Made by a program: the position numbers and the translations under genes
NCBI GenBank assembly: GCA_003070825.1
Contig: QBLP01000120.1
Location: forward strand, 1-5,952
Length of the DNA stretch: 5,952 bases
From: Halanaerobium sp.
Lineage (GTDB): Bacteria; Bacillota; Halanaerobiia; Halanaerobiales; Halanaerobiaceae
Direction of reading: 5' to 3'
Notes under the pieces: generated by a model
Told to the model about the DNA's origin: nothing
Seen by the model: only the letters and a program-made list of their open reading frames with translations
The model's database searches: none
Part shown: in pieces, positions 5,906-5,952 of the stretch
How positions within the stretch are numbered: position 1 is the stretch's first letter
Layout of the letters: every line of letters begins with the position of its first letter

Positions 5906-5952
5906 CTAAGATTTTCCAAAAATGGTTTCTCTGTGGGTCAATCTGTAGCTGT
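5906..5952 (-). CDS. istB: C-terminal tail of a probable IstB transposition helper ATPase (partial)
   Basis: The minus strand from the window edge reads SYRLTHRETIFGKS followed by TAG (5906-5908). The first partial codon is xAC (D, N, H or Y). IstB proteins commonly end with a G-(E/D/N)-SYRL segment and a short basic tail, and this frame ends just before the terminal repeats, as istB does at the right end of IS21 elements. IstB is the AAA+ ATPase that works with the IstA transposase in target choice. Only 14 residues are visible, so the call rests on a short match plus context. Confidence 0.5.
   Translation of the reverse strand, partial: SYRLTHRETIFGKS

Larger units (their letters stand above)
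5862..5952 (-). mobile_element. Right end of a probable IS21-family element (continues past window)
   Basis: The edge reads TGTCAAATAAG on the + strand, so the element ends in CA as IS21-family elements do. Inside are two 19-nt copies of GTYAAATAAGATTTTACAC (5863-5881 and 5887-5905) with a 24-nt period, and a shorter third copy of the core TAAGATTTT (5907-5915). Multiple terminal repeats of this sort are characteristic of IS21-family ends. A minus-strand reading frame ending 25 nt inside the first repeat block fits the C-terminus of IstB. The target duplication cannot be checked without the other end. Confidence 0.58.

Noticed and set aside
5804..5951. Minus-strand open frame across the IS edge (QLQIDPQRNHFW...)
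   Set aside because: It has no start with an RBS, crosses the element boundary and resembles no known protein; the neighbouring frame with the IstB-like tail fits better.

Overview
The window is AT-rich, with strong GGAGG-type ribosome binding sites and closely packed genes. This suggests a low-GC Firmicute. An anaerobe of the Halanaerobium type is my guess from codon use and protein flavour, not a demonstrated identification.

Left part (1-3271, + strand): the end of a surface-polysaccharide operon. It holds a GT4-family glycosyltransferase cut by the window edge, then UDP-N-acetyl-D-mannosamine dehydrogenase (wecC-like), then non-hydrolysing UDP-GlcNAc 2-epimerase (wecB-like). The last two enzymes together convert UDP-GlcNAc to UDP-ManNAc and then UDP-ManNAcA, a precursor for a cell-surface polymer. 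A strong hairpin followed by a T-rich stretch lies just after wecB. Its 3' arm contains the ribosome binding site of the next small gene, which encodes a 59-residue YvrJ-family membrane protein (3358-3537).

Middle and right (3579-5484, - strand): a compact three-gene operon of phage replication type. In transcription order it encodes an initiator/replisome organiser with an N-terminal winged-helix-like domain and a phage C-terminal domain, a G39P-like helicase loader, and a small protein with a homing-endonuclease-associated repeat and a cysteine cluster. Initiator followed by loader resembles SPP1 genes 38-39, but no replicative helicase gene follows. Inside the initiator gene, nine in-phase NNNGAG hexamers (4905-4958) lie two bases from a perfect 8+3+8 palindrome (4961-4979). 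I propose this as a candidate replication origin inside the initiator gene, as in lambda O and SPP1 gene 38.

Right end (5485-5952): a control region with a promoter facing left for the replication operon and a near-consensus promoter facing right. The right-facing promoter and an excellent RBS drive a gene of which only about 17 codons remain. It is cut by what looks like the right end of an IS21-family element, with TGT at the edge, two 19-nt repeats on a 24-nt period, and a minus-strand tail SYRLTHRETIFGKS that fits an IstB C-terminus. The replication operon looks like a prophage or satellite remnant lying between the polysaccharide locus and an insertion sequence.
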